Shown: positions 24,810 to 33,693, numbered from the stretch's first letter. The stretch: DNA of 46,141 nt from JAWLBR01 sp041687495 (GCA_041687495.1 JAWLBR010000013.1:1-46141); one strand, 5' to 3'. Made by a program: numbers and translations. The notes: generated by a model from the sequence alone, not told the origin.

Positions 24810-25990
24810 ATGAAGCTGCGCCTAATCATTACGATCCTTCTACTTCTTTCGACGCTCGTTCGGGCGCCTTCGTTGGTCGCGCCATCAGCATTTGCAAATG
24901 AAGTCATAATCACCGGAGCCACATACACCAACAAAGATCTCCTGCGGCGGTACATTCCAATTACCGATGGCTCGCTGCTCACCGATACCCAGATCAGGCT
25001 TGCTGAAGAACGCCTCTACGCTCTCAACATTGCGGCTAACGCCAAGGTAAGCCGCGTCAGTACGCCTGATGGCTCCCGTGTGCTAGCGAGAATCAATGAT
25101 GGGCAGGGCTTTGTAGTTGAACCCATCGAGTTTACCGTTGGTTCCATTATCAACCTGATGCTGGGCAACGTTAAGCTGGTCTACCACAACTTCAACGGAC
25201 TAGCGATTAACCCCTACGCTGAGTACAACATCTCCACTGGCGAAACATATCTTGGTACCCAAACTCCCGGCCTTTTTCTGCCAGTTTACCACGACGTTGG
25301 TTATCATGTCCACACAGATACCTACCCCAGTTCTCTGGGAGAATTCACCGTAGACAAGAACGAAATCTACTGGGAAACTAGCTACATCCCGGCTCCTGGA
25401 TGGAAACCCCGTGTCAAAGTAACCCGATCTTTCCAGCGTACAAAGCCCCTGGCGTCTGCGCAGTGGGCAAAGCACTCTGCCAACATCTACGAGTTCCAAC
25501 TCCCCTATAAGTATACCAGTCCCCACCTTTCGTACGGCATGAGCTTCACGTACTCTGCCGGAGATTCTTCGTCTCTCACAGGTTTCCAGCAACGGTTGGG
25601 TGAGATGGAAGTCTTGTTTCGGGATGAGCCCTACAGTCTTCGACTGGGAGCCTCGTTGGGGAGTTCTAGTGCTTCCACTCCAGTGGATCGACTCTTCTAC
25701 TTAGGGGGAGACGAATTACAGAGAGGTTACGAAGCTCGCTCTTTCTCCGGACAGGCTCTAGCCAGTTCAGAAATCGAGGTCGGATACCGGCTTGTGCCAG
25801 ACTCCATCGAGCTTAAGGCCTTCGCCCAGGTCAGCCAAGTTGCCCCGAGCTTACATCAATTCTCAGGCAAAAGGATCAAGACTTCGCTGGGGATGGGACT
25901 CGAGTTGCCCAGTCCGGGCTGTTGCAGCTTTTTGTGGCAACTCCCGCTGAGAAGTGGAACCCTAGGCTCGCCCTGAAGTTCCAGCTTTAG
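24810..25990 (+). CDS. Omp85/BamA-like outer-membrane beta-barrel protein, frameshifted near 3' end
   Basis: An ATG at 24810 (AGGTGAT upstream) opens a frame with a signal peptide (about 1-29, ending SAFA). One POTRA domain follows (about 30-98: VIITGATYTNKDLLRRYI, ... LAEERLYAL). The rest (about 100-393) has alternating hydrophobic strands of a barrel. The conserved Omp85 motif is LFYLGGDELQRGYEARSFSG (about 295-314), with the loop-6 RGY triplet, followed by ASSEIEVGYRLV. The straight frame ends at 25976 with an odd tail after ELPSP. Shifting back one base at about 25916 gives GLLQLFVATPAEKW and then NPRLALKFQL before a TAG at 25990, a much better final strand pair. Role: assembly or transport of outer-membrane proteins, or a related secretion porin. 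It implies a diderm cell. Confidence 0.8.
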
Positions 25991-26107
25991 TTCACATGGA
26001 GTCCGTTGATTTGGGCAATACTACCAGAGACTGTTCCGATGGCCGAGTAAGGAAAAGATGCTTACAGTGGCGAATATGTTGACTATGGATAGGCAAGGAG
26101 GGATCTA

Positions 26108-26572
26108 ATGTCCGGAGGAAAAGCAGCAGTCATCGCGCCAAGACAAGTAGTTGCCTACCGGGAGGATGTATGGGCTTGGGTCTATTTTGATCAAATTGAC
26201 CAAGTGTTGCGCTACGAAGCTTATGTAGTGGGATACGATGATTCGGGTTCGCCACAGACACTGGAGGTACTGCTCGAGGAAGGGCTCGTCTCGTTGTCTG
26301 AATGGAGCTTGGAAGAACTATCCCAGCTGCTTCCGTGGGAAGCAAACTTGCCCAGTCACCGTTTTCCACTCTGGCCGCATATCAGCGTCAGCAAAACGTC
26401 GCTGTACCTAAAGCACTTGAGCAATATTTACCAAACCCTTGAATCAGAGCAGCTGGTTCGGCTCCACAGATGCTTCGCTCAGATCGAGTCGGGGCTGAAG
26501 AAGCGTCACCAGTCCCGATGGAAGCAGCGTCTGCGGGCATTGGGCTACGATGTCATTGAGTCTGCGGGGTAG
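26108..26572 (+). CDS. Unknown soluble protein
   Basis: 154 residues; ATG at 26108 with an excellent AAGGAGGGATCTA leader, so translation is credible. N-terminal half is beta-rich and acidic (WAWVYFDQIDQVLRYEAYVV), C-terminal half helical and basic (GLKKRHQSRWKQRLRALGYDV). There is no signal peptide or transmembrane segment. No family recognised. It follows the Omp85-like gene in the same direction by about 118 bases and could share its transcript. Confidence 0.65.
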   Translation: MSGGKAAVIAPRQVVAYREDVWAWVYFDQIDQVLRYEAYVVGYDDSGSPQTLEVLLEEGLVSLSEWSLEELSQLLPWEANLPSHRFPLWPHISVSKTSLYLKHLSNIYQTLESEQLVRLHRCFAQIESGLKKRHQSRWKQRLRALGYDVIESAG

Positions 26573-26614
26573 ATTTCGTGCTGTGGTGCCCACCCATTCC
26601 CGGAAAGCGAAGAA

Positions 26615-26655
26615 GGGACGAACTGTTTTGGCAGCGGCTGCCTCAAGCCCGTCCC
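26615..26655. terminator. Hairpin between convergent genes
   Basis: GGGACG / CGTCCC outer arms enclose an inner GGCAG-CGG-CTGCC hairpin between the convergent stops at 26572 and 26725. A moderately T-rich tail follows on the minus strand (TTCTTCGCTTTCC) and another further out on plus, so it may act in both directions. Confidence 0.4.
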
Positions 26656-26724
26656 ACTAAGTGGTTGTCTGGTCTTCATTTCCTTGTTTTTGGAGCTCTC
26701 TACTCGCCGCTGGAGCTGATTCCA

Positions 26725-26973
26725 CTAAGGCAACCAGCTGAGCACATCTCCTAGATAGGTCTGCAGGAATCGCACCAAGGTGTTAACCCAGTCAGAGACA
26801 ACCGGAACTGAATCATTGACTCTGTCTGTAAGTGCATCTACTCCGCTTTGTACCCCAAGACCAGAGACCAAGGAGCGAGCGGTGGTTTCCAAATCACCAA
26901 AGGCAGCAAACGCCGGAGCAGTTACGGTCAAGACCACCAAGGCAACCACACCGAGCAAAGCCATTTTCTTCAT
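26725..26973 (-). CDS. Small secreted protein
   Basis: 82 residues from ATG at 26973, with GGGAGG 8 bases upstream. Classic signal peptide (MKKMALLGVVALVVLTVTAPAF split at AFAA, about 1-24). The mature part is about 58 residues, with two amphipathic helices: LETTARSLVSGLG and SDWVNTLVRFLQTYLGDVL. No cysteines. The mature peptide ends with a tryptophan (SWLP). It lies downstream of rlmH on the same strand, about 200 bases away beyond a terminator. Function unknown; could be a small envelope peptide. Confidence 0.65.
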   Translation of the reverse strand: MKKMALLGVVALVVLTVTAPAFAAFGDLETTARSLVSGLGVQSGVDALTDRVNDSVPVVSDWVNTLVRFLQTYLGDVLSWLP

Positions 26974-27165
26974 CACAGACACCTCCCGAAAACAATATTG
27001 TCTGACTTTTGCGCTGCCTTAAGGATACCAAAGTATTCTGCTACTGCGCAAATGCAATTCGCCCCTCTTTTGTCGCTATGTCCCAATATGACAGTTCTTA
27101 CCAGGGAAAGGCACTGTGGTTTCCTTGGTTCTTCCCCACTTACCAATGTGTCCCACCTTAACCAC

Positions 27166-27193
27166 GAAAAAAAGCCTCACCGATGGTAAGGCT
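27166..27193 (-). terminator. Rho-independent terminator overlapping the rlmH 3' end
   Basis: On the minus strand AGCCTTACC / GGTGAGGCT form a 9-bp stem (one G-U pair) with a 3-base loop, followed by seven T. The upstream arm and the loop lie inside the last codons of rlmH, and the stop codon TGA sits in the downstream arm. Confidence 0.85.
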
Positions 27194-27656
27194 CGTTGCG
27201 CAGGATAGTGAAAGCACGATAGATCTGCTCAGCCAATACTAGCCGTGTCAGCTGATGGGTAAACGTCATAGGCGACAATGCAAGCCTCCAATCGGCCCGG
27301 TCCCTCAGGCTTTCCGCCACACCCAGAGTTCCTCCGATGGCGAAGGTAATGTGACTTCGACCATGCACAGCTAAATCTTCCATCTTCGCGGCCAGCTTCT
27401 CTGAGGCCACCATCTCGCCGTATACATCCAGAAGGACGAGATAAGTGGTAGGCGAGATTTCCCGCAACACACTCTCCGCTTCTTTGGCGAGTATCTCTTC
27501 CCGCTTGTACTCCAGTTCGTTTTCCCGGAAAGACTCGTCTCTTACTTCAACGACCTCAAAGCGGCAGTAAGCCTGAAGCCGTTTCCGGTATTCCGCGAAT
27601 CCCTGTTGTAGATATTTCTCCTTCAGCTTTCCCACTGCCACCAGTTTCAGTTGCAT
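27177..27656 (-). CDS. rlmH: 23S rRNA (pseudouridine-1915-N3)-methyltransferase RlmH
   Basis: SPOUT-class methyltransferase modifying the 23S rRNA. 159 residues from ATG at 27656 with AGGGAGGG 6 bases upstream; an in-frame ATG 27 bases earlier lacks a site. Family motifs: MQLKLVAVGKLKEKY at the N-terminus, the knot region FAIGGTLGV (usually FVIGGSLGL), and the C-terminal LVLAEQIYRAFTI with RNEPYHR instead of the usual RGEPYHK. It follows the HtrA protease, a frequent pairing. Its terminator begins inside the coding end. Confidence 0.95.
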   Translation of the reverse strand: MQLKLVAVGKLKEKYLQQGFAEYRKRLQAYCRFEVVEVRDESFRENELEYKREEILAKEAESVLREISPTTYLVLLDVYGEMVASEKLAAKMEDLAVHGRSHITFAIGGTLGVAESLRDRADWRLALSPMTFTHQLTRLVLAEQIYRAFTILRNEPYHR

Positions 27657-27710
27657 GTGACCCTCCCTAAAATCAGGCTGCAAGCTCTTCCCTGAGCGTA
27701 TCAGCTAATT

Positions 27711-28868
27711 TCAGCGCAGAGTCACACTTATCCTGCTGGCTTTACGATCCCCTCCCCGATACACTGTTAACTGGATCTGGGCTCCGAATCCGCTGGTCTT
27801 AACCTGCCGCACCAGCTCGTCAATACTTGTCACCCGCTTGCCGGCGACCACAGTGATAATGTCTCCTGGCTGGAGGCGAGCTCTTGCGGCAGCGGTATCG
27901 GGAATCACCTCTGTGACATACACTCCAGATTCTACCAGAAGCTTCTCCCCTGTCTGCCGCTCATAAGCGGTGATGAAAGCAGGAGTAATGGTCCCGCCCA
28001 ACACCCCTAAGCGAACCACCTTGCCATGGTTAATTAGGTCTGTGGCGACCGAACGGGCTAGGTTGATAGGAATGGCAAACCCAATCCCCTGTGCCTCACG
28101 GATGATTGCAGTGTTGATACCGATAACCTCTCCTCTCAGGTTGAGCAATGGTCCGCCGCTGTTACCTGGATTAATTGACGCGTCAGTCTGAATAACCCCC
28201 TCCAGCTGCAGATTGGTATTGGGATCGATCATCAATCCTCTCCCCAAAGCGCTGATTAATCCCCGGGTTACGGAATTCTCAAAGCCATAGGGATTACCGA
28301 TAGCGATAACGGTCTGCCCAACCTCTAGTTCGTCAGAGTCCCCCAGCTCGGCTGCCGGAAGGTCCTTTCCTTCAATTTGAACTACAGCCAAATCTGTATA
28401 CGGATCTTGCCCAACCAGTTTGCCCGCATAAGGATCTTGCCGGCGGGGCAACCAGACAAGGATCTCCTTCGCGCTGGCCACCACGTGGCTGTTCGTCAAA
28501 ATCAAACCCCGCTTGTCAAAGATTACACCGGAACCAATTCCCTCCTGCTCTTGCACCATTCGACCCATAAGTAGATCGTTAATCACCTGCTCTTCAGTGG
28601 TAGTAATCTTCACCACTGTGGGGCCCACAGACCTTACCACCTGAATTGTGGCATCATCGGCGTCTTCGTCGCTTGCCCCCGGTTGAGGGACCGGATCTCT
28701 GTCCATGCGCAGACGCTCGGTCCAATCCTCTTCGCCTCGCAACTGCAGCAGGCCACTCTCCGGCCCAGGCCCATCCACCCCGGCCCAATGGGAGAAAGCA
28801 AGGCCAACTACAGCGGCAACCCCGATAATAAGTAGGAGCTTCCTTAGCCTCCCTTTGTCTCGATTCAT
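27711..28868 (-). CDS. htrA: HtrA-type membrane-anchored serine protease
   Basis: Envelope quality-control protease of 385 residues, ATG at 28868 (GGGGTGA upstream). One transmembrane segment (about 9-27) and an acidic linker. The trypsin-like domain shows the triad H128 (TNSHVV), D159 (PYTDLAVV) and S237 (NPGNSGGPL). One C-terminal PDZ domain (about 290-385) contains VIPDTAAARARLQPGDII. In a diderm it would act outside the cytoplasmic membrane. rlmH follows at 54 bases. Confidence 0.95.
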   Translation of the reverse strand: MNRDKGRLRKLLLIIGVAAVVGLAFSHWAGVDGPGPESGLLQLRGEEDWTERLRMDRDPVPQPGASDEDADDATIQVVRSVGPTVVKITTTEEQVINDLLMGRMVQEQEGIGSGVIFDKRGLILTNSHVVASAKEILVWLPRRQDPYAGKLVGQDPYTDLAVVQIEGKDLPAAELGDSDELEVGQTVIAIGNPYGFENSVTRGLISALGRGLMIDPNTNLQLEGVIQTDASINPGNSGGPLLNLRGEVIGINTAIIREAQGIGFAIPINLARSVATDLINHGKVVRLGVLGGTITPAFITAYERQTGEKLLVESGVYVTEVIPDTAAARARLQPGDIITVVAGKRVTSIDELVRQVKTSGFGAQIQLTVYRGGDRKASRISVTLR

Positions 28869-29061
28869 CGTCGTCTCACCCCATACTTCGATCTTACATC
28901 GTACATTTAGTGCTTTTCCTAGTATGGAGCACAAAGCAGACGCTATGCAAAAAGTCCCGGGCCTCACCGATTAATCAACCAGAAGATTCATGTATCCTGG
29001 CGATCCCCCTATAGCAAAATAACTTCAGGGCCACAGGCCCACATCTAAGGAGGTCGAGCTA

Positions 29062-29589
29062 ATGGCAAAACAGCAAAAAGGCCAAGACCAAAACAACCAG
29101 CGCCGCGCTCTGAACCAACAACAACAACTGCGGTATGAAACCGGTCAGATTGGTCAACAGCCGATTACCCAGCAACAAAACCAGAATGGCCAAAACGCTC
29201 AACAAAACCAGAATGCCATGCAGAATAAGCAAGGTCAGCAAAATGCCAACTATGAGATAGGCCAAATCGGTCAACAGCCCGGAGCCCAAGCTCAACAGAA
29301 TCAGCAGGGCCAGAATGCCCAACAAAATCAAAATGCCATGCAAAACATGCAGCGTCAGCAAGGCACCAAATATGAGTTTGGTCAACTTGGTGGCGGGGCG
29401 CAGCAACAAAACCCAGCCGGCGGGCAACTAGGCGCTGGAGCCAAGCAGCAACAGCGGCAGCAAGGCACCACCGGATATGGCCAGCTCGGCTCCCGGGCTC
29501 AACAACAGAACACCAACTATGAGTTCGGCCAGATCGGTGCGGGAACTCAACAAAAGAAGAAAAGCCAACCGAAAAACCAGAAGCAGTAA
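29062..29589 (+). CDS. Gln/Asn-rich repeat protein, gamma-type SASP-like
   Basis: 175 residues; ATG follows AAGGAGG. Over half of the residues are Gln, Asn, Gly and Ala. A 40-residue unit is repeated nearly twice (about residues 39-78 and 79-118; 120-base period in DNA), sharing GQNAQQNQNAMQN. A Y-E-x-G-Q-(I/L)-G element recurs at about 25, 64, 103 and 158, with a YGQLG variant between. The composition and the aromatic-Gly repeats resemble gamma-type small acid-soluble spore proteins (SspE), which act as amino-acid stores in spores. It is larger than those of Bacillus and the match is by pattern, not proven homology. Confidence 0.6.
   Translation: MAKQQKGQDQNNQRRALNQQQQLRYETGQIGQQPITQQQNQNGQNAQQNQNAMQNKQGQQNANYEIGQIGQQPGAQAQQNQQGQNAQQNQNAMQNMQRQQGTKYEFGQLGGGAQQQNPAGGQLGAGAKQQQRQQGTTGYGQLGSRAQQQNTNYEFGQIGAGTQQKKKSQPKNQKQ
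29165..29405 (+). repeat. Tandem 120-base coding repeat
   Basis: Two adjacent 120-base units inside the Gln/Asn-rich gene; the shared core is about 32 bases around the codons for QNAQQNQNAMQ with only a few differences. It suggests internal duplication and a potential for length variation. Confidence 0.6.
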
Positions 29590-29759
29590 TCGTGGGTGGT
29601 AACCTCCCCATTTGGGACACGCCACTTTAGAGTCCTGAAGCAGCAGCGATGCTGTAGCTAGAGCTATGCCTTAATCACCCAGGCTGGCGGCTACTAGCCA
29701 TGCCGCCAGTCTCTACCCAGTTTCCATGAGCGCATTGGTTACGAGAAAGGCAGTTCACA

Positions 29760-31025
29760 ATGACACCTGAAATCAGAAAAAACATCATTAAACACGAACC
29801 CCAATACTATGCGAGGTTGCTCTTGTCCCGAAACAGCTGGAGCACCGTTGGTTGGACTGCGCTCATTGTCAGCGAGGTAACTGTCAGCTTACTAGTGGCC
29901 GTGGGCCTGATAGTTGTCTGCCTGCAAAGCGGGTTACATTGGTTCAAGTTGGGGTCGACAGTACTGGCTCTCACTCCAACCATAGCAGTAGCCGTGGTCC
30001 TACCTACACTGGGGGCAATTGCTGCTAAATGGGCAGAGACACAGCGCCTATCTGGGCGATTTTTCAGTAGCCTTCCCTTCTGGTTTTTTGCAACCGTCCT
30101 GTTTTGGGTAAGTGTTTCCCTTTACCTGCGTGGATTGCGTTCCGAACCGGCTCCAGTTGATAGTCTCGGAGCCACAGTGTTTGAACCGGCTCCAACCCTG
30201 ATGCCGGAGATAATGTGGTTGATCTTAGCAGCGGCTCTCATTGCCGCCTACACTCTATGGTCCGTGTGGTGGAAAACTTTCCTGTGGGCGTTGGAGAAAA
30301 GTGGCGATGTGAACATTTGGCAGATCATTGAGACCGTTTCAACCCCAGATAAGACCCATTATCTGGAGCAGCATCACCGTTTCCTTGTTCTCAAGAGGGA
30401 AGTTCTCTGGGGCAAGAAATTGAGGCAGAAAGGCCTAGCTAGTCCAGAATGGAAACGTCACCGGGCTCTCACTGCCGACACCAAACAAAGAGCCCAGTTG
30501 CGGACTTGGCTCGTGCCATTGATTGTGACTGCTAGTGTCGGACTACTTGTGCGAGAAGCCATCCTTCTCAATCAACACCACGGCTCACGTTCAACAGCAC
30601 CAGCCGCTGTCTCCCTCAACCATTTGGAGTTCTGGTACAGTGCCGATGGTGCAGAGTCGCGAGTAATCGAATCAGCCGTGACTGGATACAACACCCCGCA
30701 ACGACAGATATGGGTACGGGGGCGAAACATCCCCAATTTAGGTGAGGTTTTGGTTAAAGCTGGGCTTTCAAACTCACTTCCGCAAATTCTTCTAGTCGAT
30801 GCAGCGGCGGCGGAACGGGCCTGCGCTTTAGCAGAAAAGCTGGAGCTGAACCCGGTTACTGCGGCCCTGTGGGACCAGGAGCCCTGGCGCCCGGATCTGC
30901 ATCTTGTTGTGTTGCTGAGAGAATCAGACCAGGAGATCGGAGCCGAATTCACCCGTCAGCTCTTGTCTGGAATCAGGGAATCGGCAATGAAAATCCCAGA
31001 CAAAAACATAGGCGCAGGCAAGTAG
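29760..31025 (+). CDS. Membrane protein of unknown function
   Basis: 421 residues. ATG at 29760 has only a modest purine-rich leader (GAAAGG). Four hydrophobic segments in the first half (about 30-58, 67-88, 103-122, 150-170), then a soluble basic loop, a fifth segment (about 250-268) and a C-terminal roughly 130-residue domain outside the membrane. That domain has an alpha/beta look, with WVRGRNIPNLGEVLVKAG and LLVDAAAAERACALAE. No family recognised. It follows the Gln/Asn-rich gene by 170 bases and is convergent with the corrinoid operon. Confidence 0.65.
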   Translation: MTPEIRKNIIKHEPQYYARLLLSRNSWSTVGWTALIVSEVTVSLLVAVGLIVVCLQSGLHWFKLGSTVLALTPTIAVAVVLPTLGAIAAKWAETQRLSGRFFSSLPFWFFATVLFWVSVSLYLRGLRSEPAPVDSLGATVFEPAPTLMPEIMWLILAAALIAAYTLWSVWWKTFLWALEKSGDVNIWQIIETVSTPDKTHYLEQHHRFLVLKREVLWGKKLRQKGLASPEWKRHRALTADTKQRAQLRTWLVPLIVTASVGLLVREAILLNQHHGSRSTAPAAVSLNHLEFWYSADGAESRVIESAVTGYNTPQRQIWVRGRNIPNLGEVLVKAGLSNSLPQILLVDAAAAERACALAEKLELNPVTAALWDQEPWRPDLHLVVLLRESDQEIGAEFTRQLLSGIRESAMKIPDKNIGAGK

Positions 31026-31104
31026 GAGGATTATACCCCCTGCTTGTCCCACGCCTATGCATTGTTCACGCTACCAGCGAGTGCTGGTTAGTGCGGCAAA
31101 GAGA

Positions 31105-31740
31105 CTAGTTCAAGAAACCCTTCGCCAGGTCTACTGCGGTGCTGGAGTCAGGAGCATATCCGTCCGCACCAATTTCCTGGGCAAAGCTATCGGTAACAGG
31201 AGCTCCTCCAATCAGAACTCTTACCCTGTCCCGCAGCCCTTTCTCTTGCAGTACCTTGACGGTATCCCTCATATTGACCATGGTAGTGGTCAACAGAGCG
31301 GACAAACAGACAAACCCAGCTCCATGTTCCTCAACGGCAGTGGAGAACTGTTCGGGTCCAACATCGACGCCTAGGTCCACTACCTCAAAGCCCGCTCCCT
31401 CGAGCATCATTGCTACGAGGTTCTTACCAATGTCATGAAGGTCGCCCTTGACTGTACCAATGACCACAGTCCCGAGATTATCCCGTGACTCAGCCTCGGA
31501 TAACAGCGGCTTGACGATAGCCAAACCAGTCTTCATAGCTCGAGCAGCGATCAAAACCTCGGGGACGTAAATCTCATTGTTCTTAAACCGCTCGCCAATA
31601 ACGGCCATCCCCGGTACGAACCCTTCCTTGATGATGGAACTAGGACTGTTCCCATCTTCCAGAGCCTTTTCTGTCAGCTCCTTCACCTTGTTTGCATTAC
31701 CGACAATCAAGGCCTCCGATATCTCCTGCAATACAGACAT
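31105..31740 (-). CDS. Corrinoid (B12-binding) methyltransferase protein
   Basis: 211 residues; ATG follows GGGAGG. MtbC/MttC-type corrinoid shuttle: N-terminal cap helical bundle (about 1-85, FVPGMAVIGERF and EVLIAARAM), then the B12-binding fold. The lower-ligand motif DLHDIGKN (DxHxxG) is at about 100-107, then SALLTTTM and GGAPVT. It accepts a methyl group from a substrate-specific methyltransferase and passes it on. No cognate MttB-type gene lies in the window. It is last in the nfn-folD-corrinoid run, 114 bases after its likely activator. Confidence 0.93.
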   Translation of the reverse strand: MSVLQEISEALIVGNANKVKELTEKALEDGNSPSSIIKEGFVPGMAVIGERFKNNEIYVPEVLIAARAMKTGLAIVKPLLSEAESRDNLGTVVIGTVKGDLHDIGKNLVAMMLEGAGFEVVDLGVDVGPEQFSTAVEEHGAGFVCLSALLTTTMVNMRDTVKVLQEKGLRDRVRVLIGGAPVTDSFAQEIGADGYAPDSSTAVDLAKGFLN

Positions 31741-31854
31741 TTGCCATCCTCCCTGTCAAGCAGTCTGCCTCTCTTATTCCACATCATTGACAAGCTACCT
31801 GCAAAAAAATCTGCATAGTTTAGATCTCGATTAACTTATCTGTCTGAACAACGG

Positions 31855-33693
31855 CTAGAACATCATGGCCTCCATAAATTCCATCTGGAACTCGGGGCTT
31901 GCCGATAGTTCGATATACCGAACAGTCCGGGCTGCAGTGCTGCTGTACACTAACTGCTCCTGGTCCAGTAATGCCATGCGGGCTCCGATGCGTGCGGCAT
32001 TACCCAGTGACTGTACTTTAGGCAGAGAGTCGCTGGGAAGCAGCCCAATGGTTACTGCACTTTCTGGGCGAATATAGCTGCCAAAAGCTCCAGCTAAATA
32101 AACTGTGTCTAGATCTGCCAGTTGAATCCCAGCCTTGTCGGCCAAGATCCGGCACCCCGCCTGGATCGCTCCCTTAGCCAGCTGCACCTGTCGTACATCC
32201 TTGTGGGTAAACAGCACCGGCTCACCGCCATGAGCCATTGCACTGTCTGCAACGACGAAGGCTGGTCCGTAGTCAGAGTCCACTAGCCGGGTTTGGATAT
32301 CGCTGGGCAAGTCGACTTCACCCCGACTGACAAGCCGCCCGGTGGTGTCGATCACCCCCAACCTGACTAGAACGGCCATCAAATCGATCAGCCCAGACCC
32401 GCAGATACCGGCAGCGGGCTGGTCTTGGATAGTGCTCACAACAATGTCGCCATCGACCAGATCGACGCGATCAACAGCCCCCGGTGCTGCCCGCATGCCC
32501 CACAAGATCTGCCCCCCCTCAAAGGCAGGACCCGCTGCTGCCGAACACGAAAACATCTCACCATCGGTGGCTAACACAATCTCACCGTTGGTACCGATGT
32601 CGATGGCCAGGTGTTTGCCGGGAAGACGTCCAAGGTCAGCGGATAGAATCATGCCCACCGTGTCCGCTCCCACAAAACCAGCTATGGACGGCAGTAGAGT
32701 TACCGGTGCTGAAGAAGCGATAGCTAAGCCCACTTGGTCGGCGGGATAGGTAACTGCCTCAGAAAATGCTGGTACATAGGGGGACTGGGCTAAGTACTTT
32801 GGCTCCACTCCCAGGACTAGATGCTGCATACAGGTATTGCCTACCACCACTGCTCGATAGATCCGTTCAGGCATCACACCAGCTTTGCTGCACAGCTCTT
32901 CCACTAGCCCATTGATGGTAGCGATGACGGCTCGCCGCAGCTTTGCTAGAACTGATGGTTCGGCAGCTTGGTCAATTCTGGCAATGACGTCCGCACCGTA
33001 AGTAGCCTGGCCATTCATCGCTGCAGCTACTGCTACCTCTTCACCGGTCAACAGATTGTTCAGACCGGCAGCAACTGTGGTAGTCCCGACGTCGATGGCC
33101 ACTCCATAGATCGGTTCCGTAGAGTCTGGGAGAACGTCGAGTACAGTGTCATGATGGCAAATTGCTTGAAGAGACTCGGCCTGGCGAATGCTACCGGGTA
33201 AGCTGCGCAGCAGCGAGAGCGGCACTGTCACGGGGCCATGCTCCATACTTTCCAACGCCGTCACGAGTCGATTCCGATCCGCCTCTGGTTCTTCCAGGGT
33301 AGGCACCTTGACCTGAACCGAAGCCGTAAACACATCCGGCGACAATCTACTGCTCGTGGACACCCCCGAGGTCAGGATATCAATTTTGCTGGAAGCAGTG
33401 AACTCTACGCTCACATCTCCTTGGGGGTAGCAGCGGCAAGCCAGCCGAACTGATTCGTCTCTCTCCCGCTGGGTTAGTACTGATCTCTCCGCCTCCTCAA
33501 GGGGACTCACTGGGCCAGACACCTTGATCTTACATTTCCCACATCTGCCTCTGCCTCCGCAGTTGGCCTCAATGGGAATGTCGTTGCTGACTGCGATCTG
33601 GAGCACAGAAGCGGTTTCGTCAGCCGTCACAACCTTCTGCTGCCTCGCTCCAGGGGCAGACTCATCTATCCACGAAAAGTGCACGTTCACCAC
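31855..33693 (-). CDS. Corrinoid-activating ASKHA ATPase with ferredoxin domain
   Basis: 612 residues from GTG at 33693, 10 bases after AGGAGG. N-terminal [2Fe-2S] plant-type ferredoxin domain with C45, C51, C54 and C86 (ANCGGRGRCGKC, ACRC). A linker follows, then the DUF4445 ASKHA ATPase domain with DVGTTTVAAGL, AIDIGTNGEIVL and YLAGAFGSYI. Proteins of this type (RamA/RACo-like) use ATP to reduce oxidised Co(II) corrinoid back to Co(I). Its cognate corrinoid protein is encoded next to it, and folD ends 3 bases before its start. Confidence 0.92.
   Translation of the reverse strand: MVNVHFSWIDESAPGARQQKVVTADETASVLQIAVSNDIPIEANCGGRGRCGKCKIKVSGPVSPLEEAERSVLTQRERDESVRLACRCYPQGDVSVEFTASSKIDILTSGVSTSSRLSPDVFTASVQVKVPTLEEPEADRNRLVTALESMEHGPVTVPLSLLRSLPGSIRQAESLQAICHHDTVLDVLPDSTEPIYGVAIDVGTTTVAAGLNNLLTGEEVAVAAAMNGQATYGADVIARIDQAAEPSVLAKLRRAVIATINGLVEELCSKAGVMPERIYRAVVVGNTCMQHLVLGVEPKYLAQSPYVPAFSEAVTYPADQVGLAIASSAPVTLLPSIAGFVGADTVGMILSADLGRLPGKHLAIDIGTNGEIVLATDGEMFSCSAAAGPAFEGGQILWGMRAAPGAVDRVDLVDGDIVVSTIQDQPAAGICGSGLIDLMAVLVRLGVIDTTGRLVSRGEVDLPSDIQTRLVDSDYGPAFVVADSAMAHGGEPVLFTHKDVRQVQLAKGAIQAGCRILADKAGIQLADLDTVYLAGAFGSYIRPESAVTIGLLPSDSLPKVQSLGNAARIGARMALLDQEQLVYSSTAARTVRYIELSASPEFQMEFMEAMMF

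Noticed and set aside
29165..29405. CRISPR-like array
   Set aside because: The repeats are in-frame coding repeats with a 120-base period and no short spacer-repeat pattern.
29165..29620. Long open frames on the minus strand under the Gln/Asn-rich gene
   Set aside because: They mirror the repetitive CAA/CAG/AAC codons of the real plus-strand gene and have no ribosome binding site.
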